64,000 nucleotides of DNA from Paratinospora sagittata (GCA_035771175.1 CM069598.1:12816539-12880538), one strand, 5' to 3'; positions 1 through 14,300 are shown, numbered from the stretch's first letter. A program made the numbers and translations. Notes: generated by a model not told the origin, from the letters alone.

Positions 1-434
1 AGACGGAATAGATGTGTAACCAGTATGGGATATAGGTAATAATGAACCATTGCCTACTGTTAGAGTAGACGTACCTTCATACTCGGTTGCATTTGAGATA
101 GAAGTTGGATCACTTATGACATGATGAGTAGCCCCAGAATCCATGATCCAAGATGAATCAACAACTGTATTAGGTGTGGCTACATATGCTCCAGGTTGAG
201 AATTTGCTGTTGTTCCATTGTAGTTTAAATCCGTGCGATAGTAGCATATAGCAGCAGAATGACCGTATCTGCCACAAATTTGGCAAGTTGGTCAATTCGA
301 TGATTTATTTCCTCGTCCTCTTCCTCTGTTACCACTTTTCCTATTGTCCTGATTCGATCTTTCTCTTCCTGATTAAGATTTGTTATTAGCATATCCATTG
401 TTCCATTGTTTGGCATTTGACTGATTTGGAGATC
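1..434 (-). pseudogene. Copia-1 gag/protease fragment (outermost element of the nest)
   Basis: Read on the minus strand, this encodes the end of a Copia gag and the start of protease. A CCHC zinc knuckle (CQICGRYGHSAAIC, near 250-290) is followed by a retropepsin start, WIMDSGATHH (near 130-165), whose DSG is the catalytic triad. The frame carries stops, one directly before the knuckle (TGA) and one further upstream (TAA), so it is dead. Gag continues across the solo LTR into 3,327-3,710 and across Copia-2 into 19,994-20,338. The rest of pol lies beyond the left edge. The family assignment is firm; the clade was not determined. Confidence 0.85.
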
Positions 435-439
435 CACTT

Positions 440-3321
440 TGTCACGACCCACTATACGTGACGTCATGACCGGCACGGGAACCTCCGAGTATACCCTCCG
501 TCGGTACACCCGACGTCCCGTCAAAATACATATACGAATCCCCAAAAAGAAATGAAAGTACATCATTAACAACCAACTATCATGATCATAATGAAATAAA
601 ATATTACTTCTCCAAAGTTTTACAAACATAAAATTCCAGAGTCTTCAAAATGATGCAAAACCCAACACATCCCAACTATGTGTTAAATATACAATTACTA
701 GGTGTTATCATGTACATAATTATCAAAATACAAAACTAAATGTACAACACCTACATGAAACAAAAACAAGGGACGCTCCGCAGTCAAGCCTTCCCTTTTC
801 CTTTTCTATCATATCCTGAAAGAATATGGTGAGGTGTGAGCTACAGCCAGCTCAGTGAATGTTATTTACAAGTGGCATATACGTGCATTTATAAAACATG
901 GTAAGATCATAAAACAGTTGAAATTGTCATGATGACGAAATATATTACATACATGCTAACATAATGCATCAAGTCATACATAAGACGATGCATAACATTT
1001 TATAGTCATGCTCATGCAATCCTAACACCTCCTGAGTATGGGGGTTTCAAGGCCTGGTGCGCGACACACAGCGCCCGAACACACACACAATACTCGTATT
1101 CTAATAGGGTTTATGGGGCCGTGCAGCACGTAGGATTAATTTAAACAAACCTACCCATACACAAGGCATAAAACCCTCTACCAGGTACACAACTGGGATC
1201 GCCGCTAGACTTACGAGAATTCCCAAAAAGAGGAAATTCCAACTAGGGGCCTCAACCCAAATTGTCATCCCAATGAATTATGCTCAAATGAATTTCATGG
1301 AATATTAAAACATGCATACCATCATACATAAGTATTTAAAACATTTCTATACTACAATGCCACATATAAATAATCCAAAAGTAAAAGAACACTCACACTT
1401 GATTGGCTAAGTCTAGCCAATCCAATTGCCAAAACTCTCCAATTGACTAAACGGGTTCAAGATCAATCACAAGACCTGGAAATAACATGGTTCACACAAC
1501 TGAAAATCAGTCATAAAGTGTGTCAAAACCCCATGTTCAAACCCAATCTAAAGTCAATTAGATTCTAAATTGATTACCCCCTTGAGCCAATTTTCATATT
1601 GCCCAACTTGATCATTTAGACTCAATTAAACTAAGATTGACCTAAATTGAATGTAATAGGGTGATCCCATGATCCAACCACTAATATACATGAAATTCAA
1701 TTATAATTAGGGTCAATTAGACTATACATCAAGTCAATTTCATCAATTGACTAAGTCTTGGTCAAAATCCCCAATTAGGCCAATATAAAACATAAGGTCA
1801 AAATGAACTAAGTCATATCAATTTAACATAGGTTCTAACATTTTAAACCCATGATTCTACTCAATTTGGGTCCAATTAAACAATCCCCAAGTCAATTTCA
1901 TAAATTGACTTGCTTTGGGTGAAAAGTCCCAATTTGGGCAAAATCCCCAAATTACATGCAACATTGCCAAAGTACATGAAAAATGTCAAATACTTAGCCT
2001 AGATCAAAATTAGTCAACCTTAGGGTGTCCATTATGAGAACCCACTGAATTCAATCATCAAACAACCCTAATCATGTCCAATTAGACCTACATTGCATAA
2101 TTTTCCATATTTTATATCAAGAGCATCAAAAGCCCCAAATCTGGAAATTTTCACACATATGCCCTATTACCAATTTTACACTAGGCCACCATGTTCAACC
2201 ATGAATTTTACTGATCTTGCAACATGAAATTATCCACAATGGCCACTAGATCAACATAGTTGACATGCAAACATTTTGAAAAAGTCTAAGGCCATAAACT
2301 AAGATAGGTCATTTGAACTAAACCTTCCAATTTCTTGCTAGAAATTGGGGCTTTCACCATTAGTGTACTCTTTATACTCTCTAATTACACATATGTGACA
2401 TGCAAGACTCAACTCCAACTTTGGTCTTCCACCCATCCAAGGTTCATCACAATGCATGCATCAAAATGAAACCCTCATGCTAAAAATAAAGCTATCATGC
2501 AACTAATAGAGAGATTCAAGGAAGAAATGGAGGAAAAATACAAACCTTAAGGTGTTCTTGAGCAAGAAACCACCAAACCCTAACTTTCCTCTCCTTTTCT
2601 CCTCTCCAGCTCCTTTCTCTCTTTCCTGGCTGAGAAATGAGCAAATGAGCCTAGAATCCCGTTTTGGTTGCTTAAATAGATAAGCTTAGGCCCACAACTA
2701 AAAGTTGCCAAAACTATCAAAAACCCAGATTTCCTGTTACAATACTTGCACTTAGATAGTCCATTTCTTACAAAATACGTACGAGTTTAACATCTTAACC
2801 GTTCAAAGGTTGAATGACTAAGTTATCAACATTATGGTAAACTTTCGGCTCAATCCAACGGTGGGATTGTGAGATCTAACTGTTTGATCAAAACTGCGTA
2901 AGAAAATCCCAGAATCCGTGAAACAGTGTTTTGGGTCTTATAACTCAAATTAGGTAACTCCAATCAAGATCTTCACCGTTAATAATGAAGATCTATCATA
3001 TAAGAATGAGCTGACAAAATTTCAGCCCAATCAGAAAACGGATCTAGGAGATCAAACCATTGATGTAAGTTGTGACAGAAATTTCTTCCTCCATGGAGAA
3101 AGCTCCACTGGATCCAAAACATCGTTTTTGAAATGTTTTGACGTCGAACGAGTCTCCGATGGTTCCGAAATTTCATGCGCACCATTTATGATCTAAAATC
3201 ATGCAAAAACACTCGAACTTACGTACTTCGAGCATCAAAATACATATACACATACGTATACGAATACGTATAGGGTACACTATGGGTCAAAATGACGTCA
3301 CCTAAAGGCACGGGTGCTACA
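440..3321 (-). mobile_element. Solo LTR of a Gypsy-type element (LTR-1)
   Basis: A 2,882-bp block begins TGTCACGACC and ends GGTGCTACA on the plus strand. It is flanked by the perfect 5-bp duplication CACTT at 435-439 and 3,322-3,326. Removing the block and one CACTT restores continuous Copia-1 gag homology. No internal coding sequence, primer-binding site or second LTR is present, so this is a solo LTR left by LTR-LTR recombination. Orientation is minus, judged from the terminal motif TGTAGCACCC and from the module at 815-858 shared with the Tekay LTR. The length and ends resemble Gypsy chromovirus LTRs. Confidence 0.88.
815..858 (-). other. Conserved LTR module, copy in LTR-1
   Basis: On the minus strand this reads CACTGAGC, a short gap, GCTCAC, then a pyrimidine-rich stretch ending TTTCAGG. 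The same order of words occurs in the Tekay LTRs (8,819-8,860 and 16,528-16,569) and, more loosely, in LTR-2 (24,441-24,480). It looks like a 3' splice acceptor preceded by a fixed upstream word. Function is unknown. Confidence 0.5.
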
Positions 3322-3326
3322 CACTT

Positions 3327-3710
3327 GCTCGACTATGAGCAACATTTGCAGATGCGACAGTTGTTAAGGATAGATTGTTAAACTGGTTCAATTGTTCCAT
3401 ATGAGTATCGAAACTCAGTAATGATGCTTGCAACTCTGGCCAAGACAATTTGTCTTTCTCTTGTAGAAGTGTAGTTATAGGAAGATATTCTGAATTTAGT
3501 CATGCTAATATGCAAGAAATTAGATCAGGAATAGGAAAAGGATGACCAGTGGCTGCTAGGGAATCTGCATAGTCTTTCATCTTCGCAAGATATTGCACCA
3601 TTGTCATCGAATCCTTTCAAGTTGTTTGAATTCCGGTACAACAAATTTGAATCCTAGCTCTGTTGTGTGCTCCACACAACTCTGTTATTGCCTTCCATGC
3701 TCCTTGTGAT
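3327..3710 (-). pseudogene. Copia-1 gag, middle part
   Basis: The minus strand encodes the UBN2-type Copia gag core, for example STSQGAWKAITELCGAHNRA and LQEKDKLSWPELQASLLSFD. It joins the amino-terminal part at 19,994-20,338 on one side and the zinc-knuckle part at 1-434 on the other. At least one internal stop is present (TGA near 3,613, probably from an arginine CGA). The right boundary is the GTAGA target duplication of Copia-2 at 3,711-3,715. Confidence 0.82.
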
Positions 3711-3715
3711 GTAGA

Positions 3716-4092
3716 TGTTGTGCGAAATCGTGGTAAAGCATGAAAGAAAAAATAAGACAACAATATTTAACGTGGTTCGGCAAATTGCCTACGTTCACGG
3801 GAGACAACAAACTTGTATTACTTCACCCTTAGGTGGATCTTACAGATTAGATCTCTTGAATTAGATATCTCAGAATAGATCTCAGAAATGAATTTCAAAA
3901 ATGAAGTTAGGCTCTATTTATAAGAGTATTCAGGGGCATTATTATAATTATAAATATATAATATAATATATTTAATAATTTAATATATCACCCTTTCGGC
4001 GCATTCGACACCGTTTTCTGACGGCGCCGAATGCGCCACTTTCAGCCGCCCACTTGCCCCTCTTTTGTCGGCTACATGAGTGGTCCCCAACA
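3716..4092 (-). repeat. Copia-2 3' LTR
   Basis: 377 bp, TGTT...AACA. It matches 19,636-19,988 over its whole length but has extra sequence in a GC-rich part containing GGCGCCGAATGCG-type words (near 3,995-4,035). A purine-rich tract on the minus strand (4,093-4,113, ending GAGGTGGAGATT) abuts it and is the plus-strand primer site. Confidence 0.88.
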
Positions 4093-4225
4093 AATCTCCA
4101 CCTCTGCCTCATGTGGAACAAAGCTTTAGCATACCTGCAGCAATTTGTCAATTAAAGCTGCAGAGCAACAATCTTCACCGTGGCGAGCTTCCTTCAAAAA
4201 ACTGTTGCTGCCTCCATTAGTGCCC

Positions 4226-7200
4226 TTAAGCACTCCGAGCTTGTGAGATGTTGATCAAGTCCAAACAACGTTGGAACTTGATCCCTGTAACCACCTTTGT
4301 AACCATATCTGCGAGGTTATCTACAGTCTTGATCTTTTGCAGAAGAATACGCCCTTCTTCTACTATTTCTCGAACAAAATGAAAACGAACATCAATATGC
4401 TTCGTTCGACTGTGATGAACTTGGTTTTTTGCCAAACAAATGGCACTCTGGCTGTCGCAGAAAACTTCAACATTCTTTTGCACAATTCCCAAGTCTTTAG
4501 TCAATCCATGAAGCCAGATTGCTTCCTTGAAAGCTTCAGTTACTGCCATGTACTCTGCCTCTGTAGTAGACAAAACAACTGTTGATTGTAGTGTTGATCT
4601 CCAACTCACTGGTCCTCCTGCCATAGTGAAAACATAACCAGTAGTAGATCTACACTTGTCAAGATCTCCAGCATAGTCCGAATCCACATATTCGACTAGA
4701 TGCTTACAATTTTTCTTATCTCTCTCGAACTTTAAACCAATATCCACAGTACCATGAATATATCGTAGAATCCACTTCACTGCTTGCCAGTGGCTTTTAC
4801 TGGGGTTGTGCATGTAACGACTTACCATACTTACAGGATATGAAATGTCAGGTCTGGTACACACCATAGCATACATCAAAGCACCAACTTTGCATATGGA
4901 ATGTTCTCTATTTGCTTCTTCTGATCCTTGGAATTTGGTGACATTGATGAACTTAGCTTGAAATGTGGTGCCAATGGTGTGCTCACAGGTTTTGTGTCAT
5001 TGCCAATGCCAAAAGTTTGAAGAATTTTCTTCAAATACTGAGTCTGAGTCAAATAGATTGTGCTTTTGGCCCTGTCTCGAGTTATCTCCATCCCGAGAAT
5101 TTTTCTGGCCTCTCCAAGATCCTTCATTTCAAACTCTGAGCTCAATTGAGCCTTCAGTTTGTTGATCTCCACCTTGCTTTTAGATGCGATTAACATATCA
5201 TCTACATATAAAAGCAAGTAGATAAATGTACCATATTGAAGTTTGCGATAGCAGACACAATGATCAAACTGACTTCGGGTATATTTCTACCCTTGGATGA
5301 AGTTGTCAAATCGCTTGTACCACTGTCTCGGTGACTGCTTCAGGCCATACAATGACTTGCTCAACTTGCAAGCCCAATTCTCTCTTCCTGGTATTTTGAA
5401 TCCATCTGGTTGAGATATATATATCTCATCTTCCAAATTACCATGCAGAAAAGCAGTTTTGACATCGAGTTGGGCTAACTCGAGATCAAACTGTGCAACC
5501 AAAACCAATAATATTCGAATTGACGAATGCTTAACAACAGGTGAGAATACCTCATTGTAGTCAATTCCTTCCTTCTGAGCATAGCCTTTTGCTACCAGTC
5601 TGGCTTTGTATCGGATACTATCTGTGCTGGGAGGGCCTTCCTTCTTAGCGAAAACCCATTTGTAGCCAATTGGTTTCTTTCATTTCGGAAGTGTAACCAA
5701 CTTCCAAGTCTGATTCTGATGGAGTGATTCCATATCCTCATTCATTGCCATTTTCCACATCTCACTTTCCATACTCTGACTAACATCTTTGTAATTGTAT
5801 GAAATATCATCTCCGGTGACTGGAAAAGCATATGCAACCATGTCAGTGTACCGAGCAGGTTTGCATGGTCGACTGGTGGCAATTGATTCTGGTTGTTGAC
5901 TGATGTCTGGTCCTGGAGCCTCCACCTCAACTGAGATTTCCTCATCGTCTTCTTCAGGATGGTTGGATATCTCTGCTGACTTGCCAGGAGTTACTGGAAT
6001 ATCTAACTCCACCTGCTGATGCAAATCTGGATCTCGATTTTCTTTATCAGAAACTGTATGCTTTATCATCACAGATTCGTCAAAAGTTACATCTCGACTT
6101 TGTACAATCTTCTTTGACTCAGGGTTCCACAGTCGGAAAACCTCAACTCCTTCACTAAAGCCCATGAAAATCACTTTCTTGGACTTAGGATCCAGTTTGG
6201 ATTCCTTCATATGGAAATATGCAGTGCATCCAAAAATGCGCAGAGAATTATAATCTGAAACGGGTTGTCCAGACCATACCTCATTGGGAGTTTTGTCATC
6301 TAGTGCTGTTGCAAGAAGTCTATTGATGATATGAGAGGCATATGACAAAGCTTCAGCCCAAAATGCCTTGCTCAGTCCAGAATGAGATAACATGCAGCGA
6401 ACTTTATCTACCAAAGTACGATTCATGCGTTCAGCAACATCGTTTTGTTGTGGCGTGCCTGAGACTGTGAAATGTTTGACAATCCCTTCATTCTCACAAA
6501 TTTTCTTAAATGGGTCTGACTTGTATTCTCCTCCATTATCAGATCTGAGCCTCTTAATCTTCCTTCCCGTTTGGGTTTCTACCATTTCCTTCCATATAAG
6601 AAAGATATCGAGAACTTCATCTTTATGCTTCATGGTATAAACCCAAACATAGCGTGAGAAATTATCAATGAAAGTAACAAACCAACGTTTACCTCCCAAT
6701 GAAGCATTTTGAGAAGGTTCCCAAACGTCGGTATGAACATAATCCAATGTTCCTTTTGTGCGGTGGATTGCAGTTCCAAACTTGACTCTCGTCTGCTTGC
6801 CTAAGATACAATGCTCGCAGAAGTCAAGTTTCCCGGTCTCTGCACCTTTCAGAGAACCTTGCTTTATCAAGGTTTGAAGAGCCTTCTCTCCAACATGTTC
6901 GAGCCGCATGTGCCAAAGTCGGGAAGTGTTCGATGAAACATAATTAGAACTGGTGCAAGCTGATACACTTCCGATTACTGTGTGTCCGTCAAGAAAATAG
7001 AGATTTCCTTTCTGAGTACCCTTCATGGCCAAGAGTGCTCCACGTACAACCTTCAGAACTCCACCTTCAATGGTTACCTTGTAACCGCTGGAATCAAGGA
7101 CTCCTAGTGAGATCAGATTTTTCTTCAGATCTGGGACATATCTGACTTCCGTGAGCCGTCTTGTTGTATTGTCATGCATCTTAAGGCGTATAGTTCCAAT

Positions 7201-8207
7201 ACCCTTTGTTTGGCAGGTATTGTTGTTGTCCATGAGCACGACTCCTCCATCAAACTCATCCAATTTTGAGAACCAATGTCGATTCGGACACATATGATAG
7301 GAATATCCGAAATCTAATGTCCATCTATCAGACTGATTGTTTATAGATGAAACTGAGAATGCAGAATCTTCTTCAGCCTTCTGTGCCACATTTGCATCTG
7401 TCTTGCCCTTATTTGGACAATCTTTCTTCCAGTGCCCTTTTGGTGACAATAGGCACATTCATCCTTTGCAAGACGTTGACGTGATGAAGGTCCTTTTGAC
7501 ATTGAGCGAGATCGGCCTCGCCCACTGGATTTATCATACTTGTTGTTAGCCCTGCCTCTGGATACCGTCAAGGCTTCTGGTGATGCTTCCTTGTTATCGA
7601 GCTGGTCCTTCCTTCGATACTCGTTGTTCACCAAAGCATTTGAAACATCACGAAATTTAACATCATCTTTACCATATAGCAAAGTTGTTGTTAAATGTTC
7701 ATAACTTTCTGGCAAAGAGTTTAATAACAATAGTGCCTTATCCTCATCAAGAATTTCAACATCAAGATTCTGTAGATCAACGAAAATCTTGTTGAAATTA
7801 TCAAGATGCTCAATTATGGGAGTACCTTTCTTGTACTGAAAACGAAAGAGCTTCTTCTTCAGGTAGAGTCGATTCTTTACGCTTTTCGTCATGTACTTGT
7901 CCTCCAGTTTCTTCCAGAGACTTATTGCCATAGTTTCTTTCATGACAAAGTACTTCTGATCTTTTGCCAAACAGAGTCTAATTGTTTCACAAGCTTAACG
8001 ATTTACGAAATTCCAATCATCATCGGACATATCATTGAGCTTGGTTTCCAAGGCGATATGTGATCCTTTCCGGAATAATAGATCTTGAACTTCGCATTGC
8101 CACATGCCAAAGTTGTTGGTGCCGTTGAATTTTTCCACCTAGAACTTTGCGTTGGACATCGAACTTCTTTGCCAAGGCCTGCTGGTGGTTGGGATTTCCT
8201 CCGCCAT
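4226..8207 (-). pseudogene. Copia-2 gag-pol, degenerate
   Basis: Minus strand. Gag probably starts at 8,207 (MAEEIPTT), with UBN2 homology to about 7,500 and a zinc knuckle split by a frameshift near 7,440 (CAYCHQKG / GHWKKDC). Then come protease (WTLDFG where DSG or DTG is expected, near 7,310), GAG-pre-integrase (7,000-6,780), the integrase core with HTDVW, RSDNGGEYK and NDVAERMNR (6,780-6,400), reverse transcriptase (about 5,700-4,880, containing YVDDML) and RNase H (VDSDYAGDLDKCRSTTGY, about 4,690). Stops occur in early gag (TAG near 8,139, TAA near 7,997), and frameshifts split reverse transcriptase around 5,230-5,680 and 4,880. The catalytic order is that of Copia. No active product is expected. 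Confidence 0.88.
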
Positions 8208-8818
8208 TAAGACCGAAGATATGTATGACGTCGAAAAGTACTTAAAAAATGATAAACTACTCCAACTAAGCTATATCAATAACTTAGGAGCTTAATGTGT
8301 GGCGACCCCGCGCCCCGGACCACCAAACCCCGTAGGGAATGGCATGCGGAATGCCGGGGCGGGACGCCCGGCGTAGGCATCTCCGACCACTCCTCAACTC
8401 CCGTGAGGTGGTTGAGACCCTACAAGCCTTATCCCAAACAACAATATGATATCAAAAGGTATTAAACAAAACTACCCACCGTATTAATCATCCAAGACAA
8501 GAGATAATCCATAAAAAAATGAACCATAAATAATAATCATAATCCCTACAGTCCATTAAAATTGACATACTCATAAAGTCCAAAATTGTGGGTACAAATA
8601 AAACCATCATATGCCCACATAGTCTATCTAACAAGTCCCAACTCACCCATACTACAATGTGGTAAGTGTTATAATTACATAATCCAAAATATAGTACTTC
8701 ATAATTTAAACACAATTCAATCAAAATGCCTCTCAACTCACATCGAGGCCTTGGATTCTCTCGCAGGCAAGGCCCTCAAGATATGACTACTCCTTTGCCC
8801 TTATTCGGGACAGAAGGA

Positions 8819-8860
8819 CCTGAAAGAGGAAAATGAGGGTGAGCCAACGATGCCCAGTGA
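8819..8860 (-). other. Conserved LTR module, Tekay 3' LTR (second copy 16,528-16,569)
   Basis: The minus strand reads CACTGGGC, a gap, GGCTCACCCTC, then a pyrimidine tract ending TCTTTCAGG. It closely matches the words in LTR-1 and loosely those in LTR-2. The identical second copy in the 5' LTR is at 16,528-16,569. Confidence 0.5.
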
Positions 8861-9018
8861 ATAGAATTCAAATATGCTATCAATACTCATCAATAAAAAC
8901 CATGTATGCATGTCAATGTGTAGCATGATTAAAAGCTCATAACATATAGATATCAAGCATTTATAATAAGTTCGATGCAAGTAAAAGTTTATCAATTTGG
9001 ATCCACATTCCACATGCC

Positions 9019-9183
9019 TTGGGTTACTAGTACACGTCTATTTCACCGTGCCGTTGATCCCAACCATGTTTATTTGGGTTACTAGTACACGTCTATTTCA
9101 CCGTGCCGTTGATCCCAATCATTTTTATTTGGGTTACTAGTACACGTCTATTTCACCGTGCCGTTGATCCCAATCATTTCCTT
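9019..9183 (-). repeat. 55-bp tandem repeat, three copies, inside the Tekay LTR
   Basis: Units start at 9,019, 9,074 and 9,129, each beginning TTGGGTTACTAGTACACG. They are almost identical to one another. The same array is at 16,728-16,892 in the other LTR. In element orientation it lies about 2.1-2.27 kb from the LTR start. Confidence 0.93.
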
Positions 9184-11287
9184 TCCTAAAACCCTCTTAT
9201 GACAAGGTTAAGTCCCCCTATTAGCCAGATAGATGGGTCCAACCAAAGTCATAAGGTTTTCTCAAATCAATGCATCATTCAAAACATTAGAACACATTCA
9301 TGCTTTCAAGATACAATATATATAAGTGATATGATGACATAAAAGATATAATAATAAATGAAGTCTACTCACAACCAAGCCTCGCGAGAGTACTTAACCA
9401 CACACGATCACCAAACCGAATCAACCCAAATCAAGATCCTGAAACATTCATCAATATCCTACCATACATCAATTTCTATGCTCAATCACATAGACATTAC
9501 ACATCAACCCTAAATCAGCCCCACATATAAACAATAGGCCTAAATCTCATCTAACCCCATCATTCAACTCAAATCACATGACTTAGGCCTCTAATGCATA
9601 GTTCTCATACATAAACCATTCTATTAATCAAAAATATTGATTTTCAATTCCTTTAGGCATAAACATGCCCAAATTGGGTCACTTGATCTCAAGTAGGCCT
9701 AACCCATGATATGGTCACAACCACCAAATCAGTAGCATAATCAACTCTAATCATGCTTAATTAAACATAAGTTGCATCAATTCAATGATTTTAGGCCAAG
9801 AGCATCAAAATCCCTAAATTATGAAATTTTCCATACTTAGGCCATATTATCGATTTACACTAGGTCACCATGTTCAGCCATGTATATCACTGATTTTGCA
9901 TCATGGTTTCATCAACAATGACAACTAGGTCAACATAGTTGATATGCAAGCTATTTGGAAAGGTCTAAGTTCATATTCTCAATTTAGATCTAATACAAGC
10001 AACCCTACCAATTCTTCATTTTCAGATGTACCAATCTACCAAAAGAAATATGTAATCACAAAATCAACCGTACATATTGAAGTATGTGAAGAAACAAACC
10101 TTCTGTATAAATATCAGCCCAATCCAACCGTGGACCAAAAAGATATGTATCTTTGATGAACAAGTATCTAATCAGACAGTTTCTCCTTTCCTGCTGCAAA
10201 TACCCAAACTCAGATGGCTATATCACACAGAATACTACTTGTATAAACATCTTCACCGTTCAGAATATAGAAATATCTGTTATAAACTACATACCAAAAT
10301 TTGATATCTATCCAACGGTAGATTGAGGAGATCTATAAGTTTGACCGAAACGGCACGAGAAACCCAGAAATTCCGACCAGCTTCGTTTGAGAGGTTATAT
10401 CTCTTAGAAAAAGCCTCTAATTAAGATCTCGACCGTTCAGAATGTAGAAATATCAGTTTTAAACCACATACCCAAATTTGGTAGCCATCTAACGGTATAT
10501 TTAGGAGATCTATAAGTTTGAGCGAAACGATGCGAGAAATCTAGACTTTCCGACCAGCTTTGTTTGAGAGGTTAGATCTCTTAGACGAAACCTCTGATCA
10601 AGATCTCCACCGACCAGAATGAAGAAACATAAGCTACGAACGTGCTGATAAAATTCGAGCTCAATCTGACCGTATATTCCAAAGATCCACCTCTTTGATG
10701 GAAACGTCGCAGGGATCTTCCTCCTGCAACTCTCTCCTTCCTTCTCTTCTTCTTTCCTTTCTCTTCTTTTCTTTCTCTCCACTCACCTCTTTCTAGCACT
10801 TTCTTGATTCCCTCCTTGATTCTCTCCTTAATTCTCTCCTTGATTCTCTCCTTGATTCCCTCCACTCATTCTAGCACTTCCTTAAAGAAGAGAAGTGGGC
10901 ATTGGACACTTGTCCACTTTCATGTACCAACCTTCACATGTGTTGGTCTCATACTACCCATACCAACCACATGTATTTTAAATGTCCAATCCATTTAATA
11001 CACCAAATCTTCAATTTCATTTATCCTTTTATTCAATCAATCCTAACCCATATCAATTCATGGTTTAATGAGCCCATGCATAAATCATAACATATGCATT
11101 ATACTTTAATTTAACATGACTCATATACAATTTATGATACATATATTTATATACATTATCAAGCATCAACTATACAAACATTAAACAATCATCAAACAAA
11201 CACCAAACATATCAAGACAACACATAGAGTTTGGGCAAAAATACAATTAGGTTATGGGCTAGATAAAATAATTTTCGGGGCGTCACA

Positions 11288-11300
11288 TCACACCCACCTT
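11288..11300 (-). other. Polypurine tract of the Tekay element
   Basis: The minus strand reads AAGGTGGGTGTGA directly before the 3' LTR start (TGTGACG). This is the expected position and composition for plus-strand DNA priming. Confidence 0.8.
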
Positions 11301-11330
11301 AGAATGAACTTCGTCCTCGAAGTTTTAAGG

Positions 11331-14300
11331 TTAAGAATTACCTAAGCCCATGAACTCGGCAAAGTGCTCCATCATGTAGTCCTCACGCTCCCAAGTAACC
11401 TGTTCCTCGCCATGGAACTGCCATCTCACCTTAACCATCGGAATCTCGCGGTTACGTAACCTCTGGACCTTCCGGTCAAGTATCTGAATAGGTTCCTCAT
11501 CATAAGTCCCATCCTGCCTCAGTTCAATGTTCCTCCAGTCCAAGACGTGATCAAAATCACTCTTGTACACTCTCAACATTGACACATGAAAGACATTGTG
11601 GACTGCTGCTAACTGAGGTGGCAAGGCTAATCGGTAAGCGACGGGGCCAATTCGTTCTAAAACCTCGAACGGCCCAATAAATCTCGGAGCGAGCTTGCCT
11701 TTTATCCCAAATCTAGTTTGGCCCTTCTGAGGTGAGACCTTCAATAAAACTTGGTCACCCACCTCGAACTCTACGGTCTTCCGCTTGGCATCAGTGTAAC
11801 TCTTCTGCCTGTCTTGGGCTACCTTTATATTATGCTTGATCCTCTTAATCTTCTCTGTGTGTTCATGTACAAACTCTGGTCCTATCACCGCAACATCCCC
11901 TACCCCCGTCCAACAGATCGGAGATCTACAGGGTCGACCATACAATGCCTCAAAAGGAGCCATGCCAATACTGGACTGATAGCTGTTGTTGTACGCGAAC
12001 TCACACAGATGTATGTACTCCTCCCAGTTACCACTGGACTCAAGGACACAAGCTCGAAGCATATCCTCTAAAATCGATATCAACCTCTCAGACTGGCCAT
12101 CCGTCTGGGGGTGAAAAGCGGTACTGAGATCTAGTCTAGTGCCGAGCTGCCTCTGCAACCCCTGCCAGAATACCGATGTAAACCTCGGATCCCTATCTGA
12201 CACAATCGAAACAGGCACTCCATGTAATCTGACTATCTCCCGCATATAGAGTCTGCTCAGCTTGTCCATAGAATCCCTAGTGTTCACCGGTAGAAAGTGA
12301 GCGGACTTGGTCAAGCGATCAATAATAACCCAAACAGCATTATGTCTCCTCGGGGTGTTAGGTAATCCCACAACAAAGTCCATAGTGACATGCTCCCATT
12401 TCCACTCAGGAATGGCAAGCGGTTGCATCTGCCCTCCAGGCCTCTGATGCTCAGCTTTGACTCTTTGACAGATCTCACACCTCTGAATGAACTGAGCTAT
12501 CTCTCTCTTCATGTCGGGCCACCAATACATTCTTTTCATATCATGATACATCTTGGTTCCGCCAGGATGAATAGCATAATGAGATCTGTGAGCCTCTTGG
12601 AGAACACTTTGTCTAAGTCGTAGATCTGCGGGAACCCATAAACGTCCCCTAAATCTCAAGGCACCATCAGATGACAAGTGCCAATCAGTAAAATCACTGC
12701 TCTCAGCCCAAGACTTGTATATCCCATAATCAACGTCAAGTCTCTGTTGGTCAATTACCTCATGGACTTGTGTAGGCTGAGCTCTCATTTGAGCACATAT
12801 CACAATCTGATCTGAAGGGGTAGCACATATACTCATAACCGTAGCCGCCTCAAGTAGTCTCCACTCATGAGACATCTGGTGTGCTACCATAACTGTCTCT
12901 ACCCGCTTCCTGCTCAATGCATCAGCCACTACATTGGCTTTACCTGGGTGGTATTCCAATGTAAAATCATAGTCTTTGAGGAGCTCTAACCACCTTCTCT
13001 GCCTCATGTTCAATTCCTTCTGAGAGAACAAGTACTTGAGGCTCTTATGGTCAGAATACAAAGTGAATCTCTCACCATAGAGATAATGCCTCCAAATCTT
13101 CAAAGCAAAAACCACTGCGGCCAGTTCTAAGTCATGAACAGGGTAATTTTTTTCATGCACCTTCAACTGCCTCGATGCATAAGCAATGACCCTATCCTTC
13201 TGCATCAACACGCAACCCAAGCCGATACGAGAGGCATCAGTATAGATAACTAACTCCTGATCAGGCTCTGGCAAAATCAACACTGGCGTAGATGTCAATC
13301 TTTTCTTCAACTCTAAAAAGGCATTCTCACACTCCTCGGTCCATACAAAGGACACATTTTTCTGGGTGAGCCTAGTCATAGGCGTAGCTATCTTGGAGAA
13401 TCCCTGAACGAATCTCCTATAGTAACCAGCTAACCCAAGAAAGCTTCTGATCTCGGTCACTGTGGTAGGCCTAGGCCAACTGATAATGGCTTCAACCTTA
13501 GACGGATCAACTGAAATCCCCTCAGAACTCACCACATGACCTAAGAACTTCACTTCGGTGATCCAAAACTCGCACTTGCTCAGCTTTGCATATAGCCTAT
13601 GCTCTCTCAGAGTTTGCAAGGTCACTCTAAGGTGTTCTTCATGCTCAGCTTGAGTCTTGGAATACACCAATATGTCGTCAATGAAGACGATGACAAACTT
13701 ATCCAGATACTGCCTAAAGACTCTCTGCATCAGGTCCATGAACATCGCCGGTGCATTAGTCACACCAAATGGCATCACAAGGAACTCATAATGTCCATAG
13801 CGGGTTCTGAATGCTGTCTTAGGCACATCTTCTTCCCTGATCCTCAGCTGATGATACCCGGAGCGCAAATCAATCTTCGAAAAATACTTCGCTCCCCTCA
13901 ACTGATCAAACAAGTCATCAATCCTTGGGAGAGGATATTTGTTCTTGATGGTCACCCTATTCAATTGGCGATAATCGATGCATAACCGCAAGCTCCCATC
14001 TTTTTTTTTCACAAAAAGAACTGGAGCTCCCCAGGGTGACACACTCGGGCAAATAAAGCCTTTAGCCAATAACTCCTCGAGCTGTTTCTGCAACTCTTTC
14101 AACTCGGCTGGCGCCATTCTATATGATGCCATGGAGATAGGCTTCGTGCCAGGGACTAGTTCAATAATGAAATCGATCTCTCGCTTCGGTGGTAATCCTG
14201 AAAGATCCGCAGGGAACACATCTTGAAAGTCCCTAACAATGGCAATATCCTCAAGTATCACCTCATTAGTCTCTTCCTCATCAGGCACTAACCCAGCCAA

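Larger units (their letters stand above)
8298..11287 (-). repeat. Tekay element 3' LTR
   Basis: 2,990 bp, identical to 16,007-18,996 except for two transitions noticed near its right end. It contains a threefold 55-bp tandem repeat (9,019-9,183), a fivefold 12-bp pyrimidine-rich repeat (TTGATTCTCTCC units, 10,804-10,863) and the module at 8,819-8,860. Confidence 0.95.
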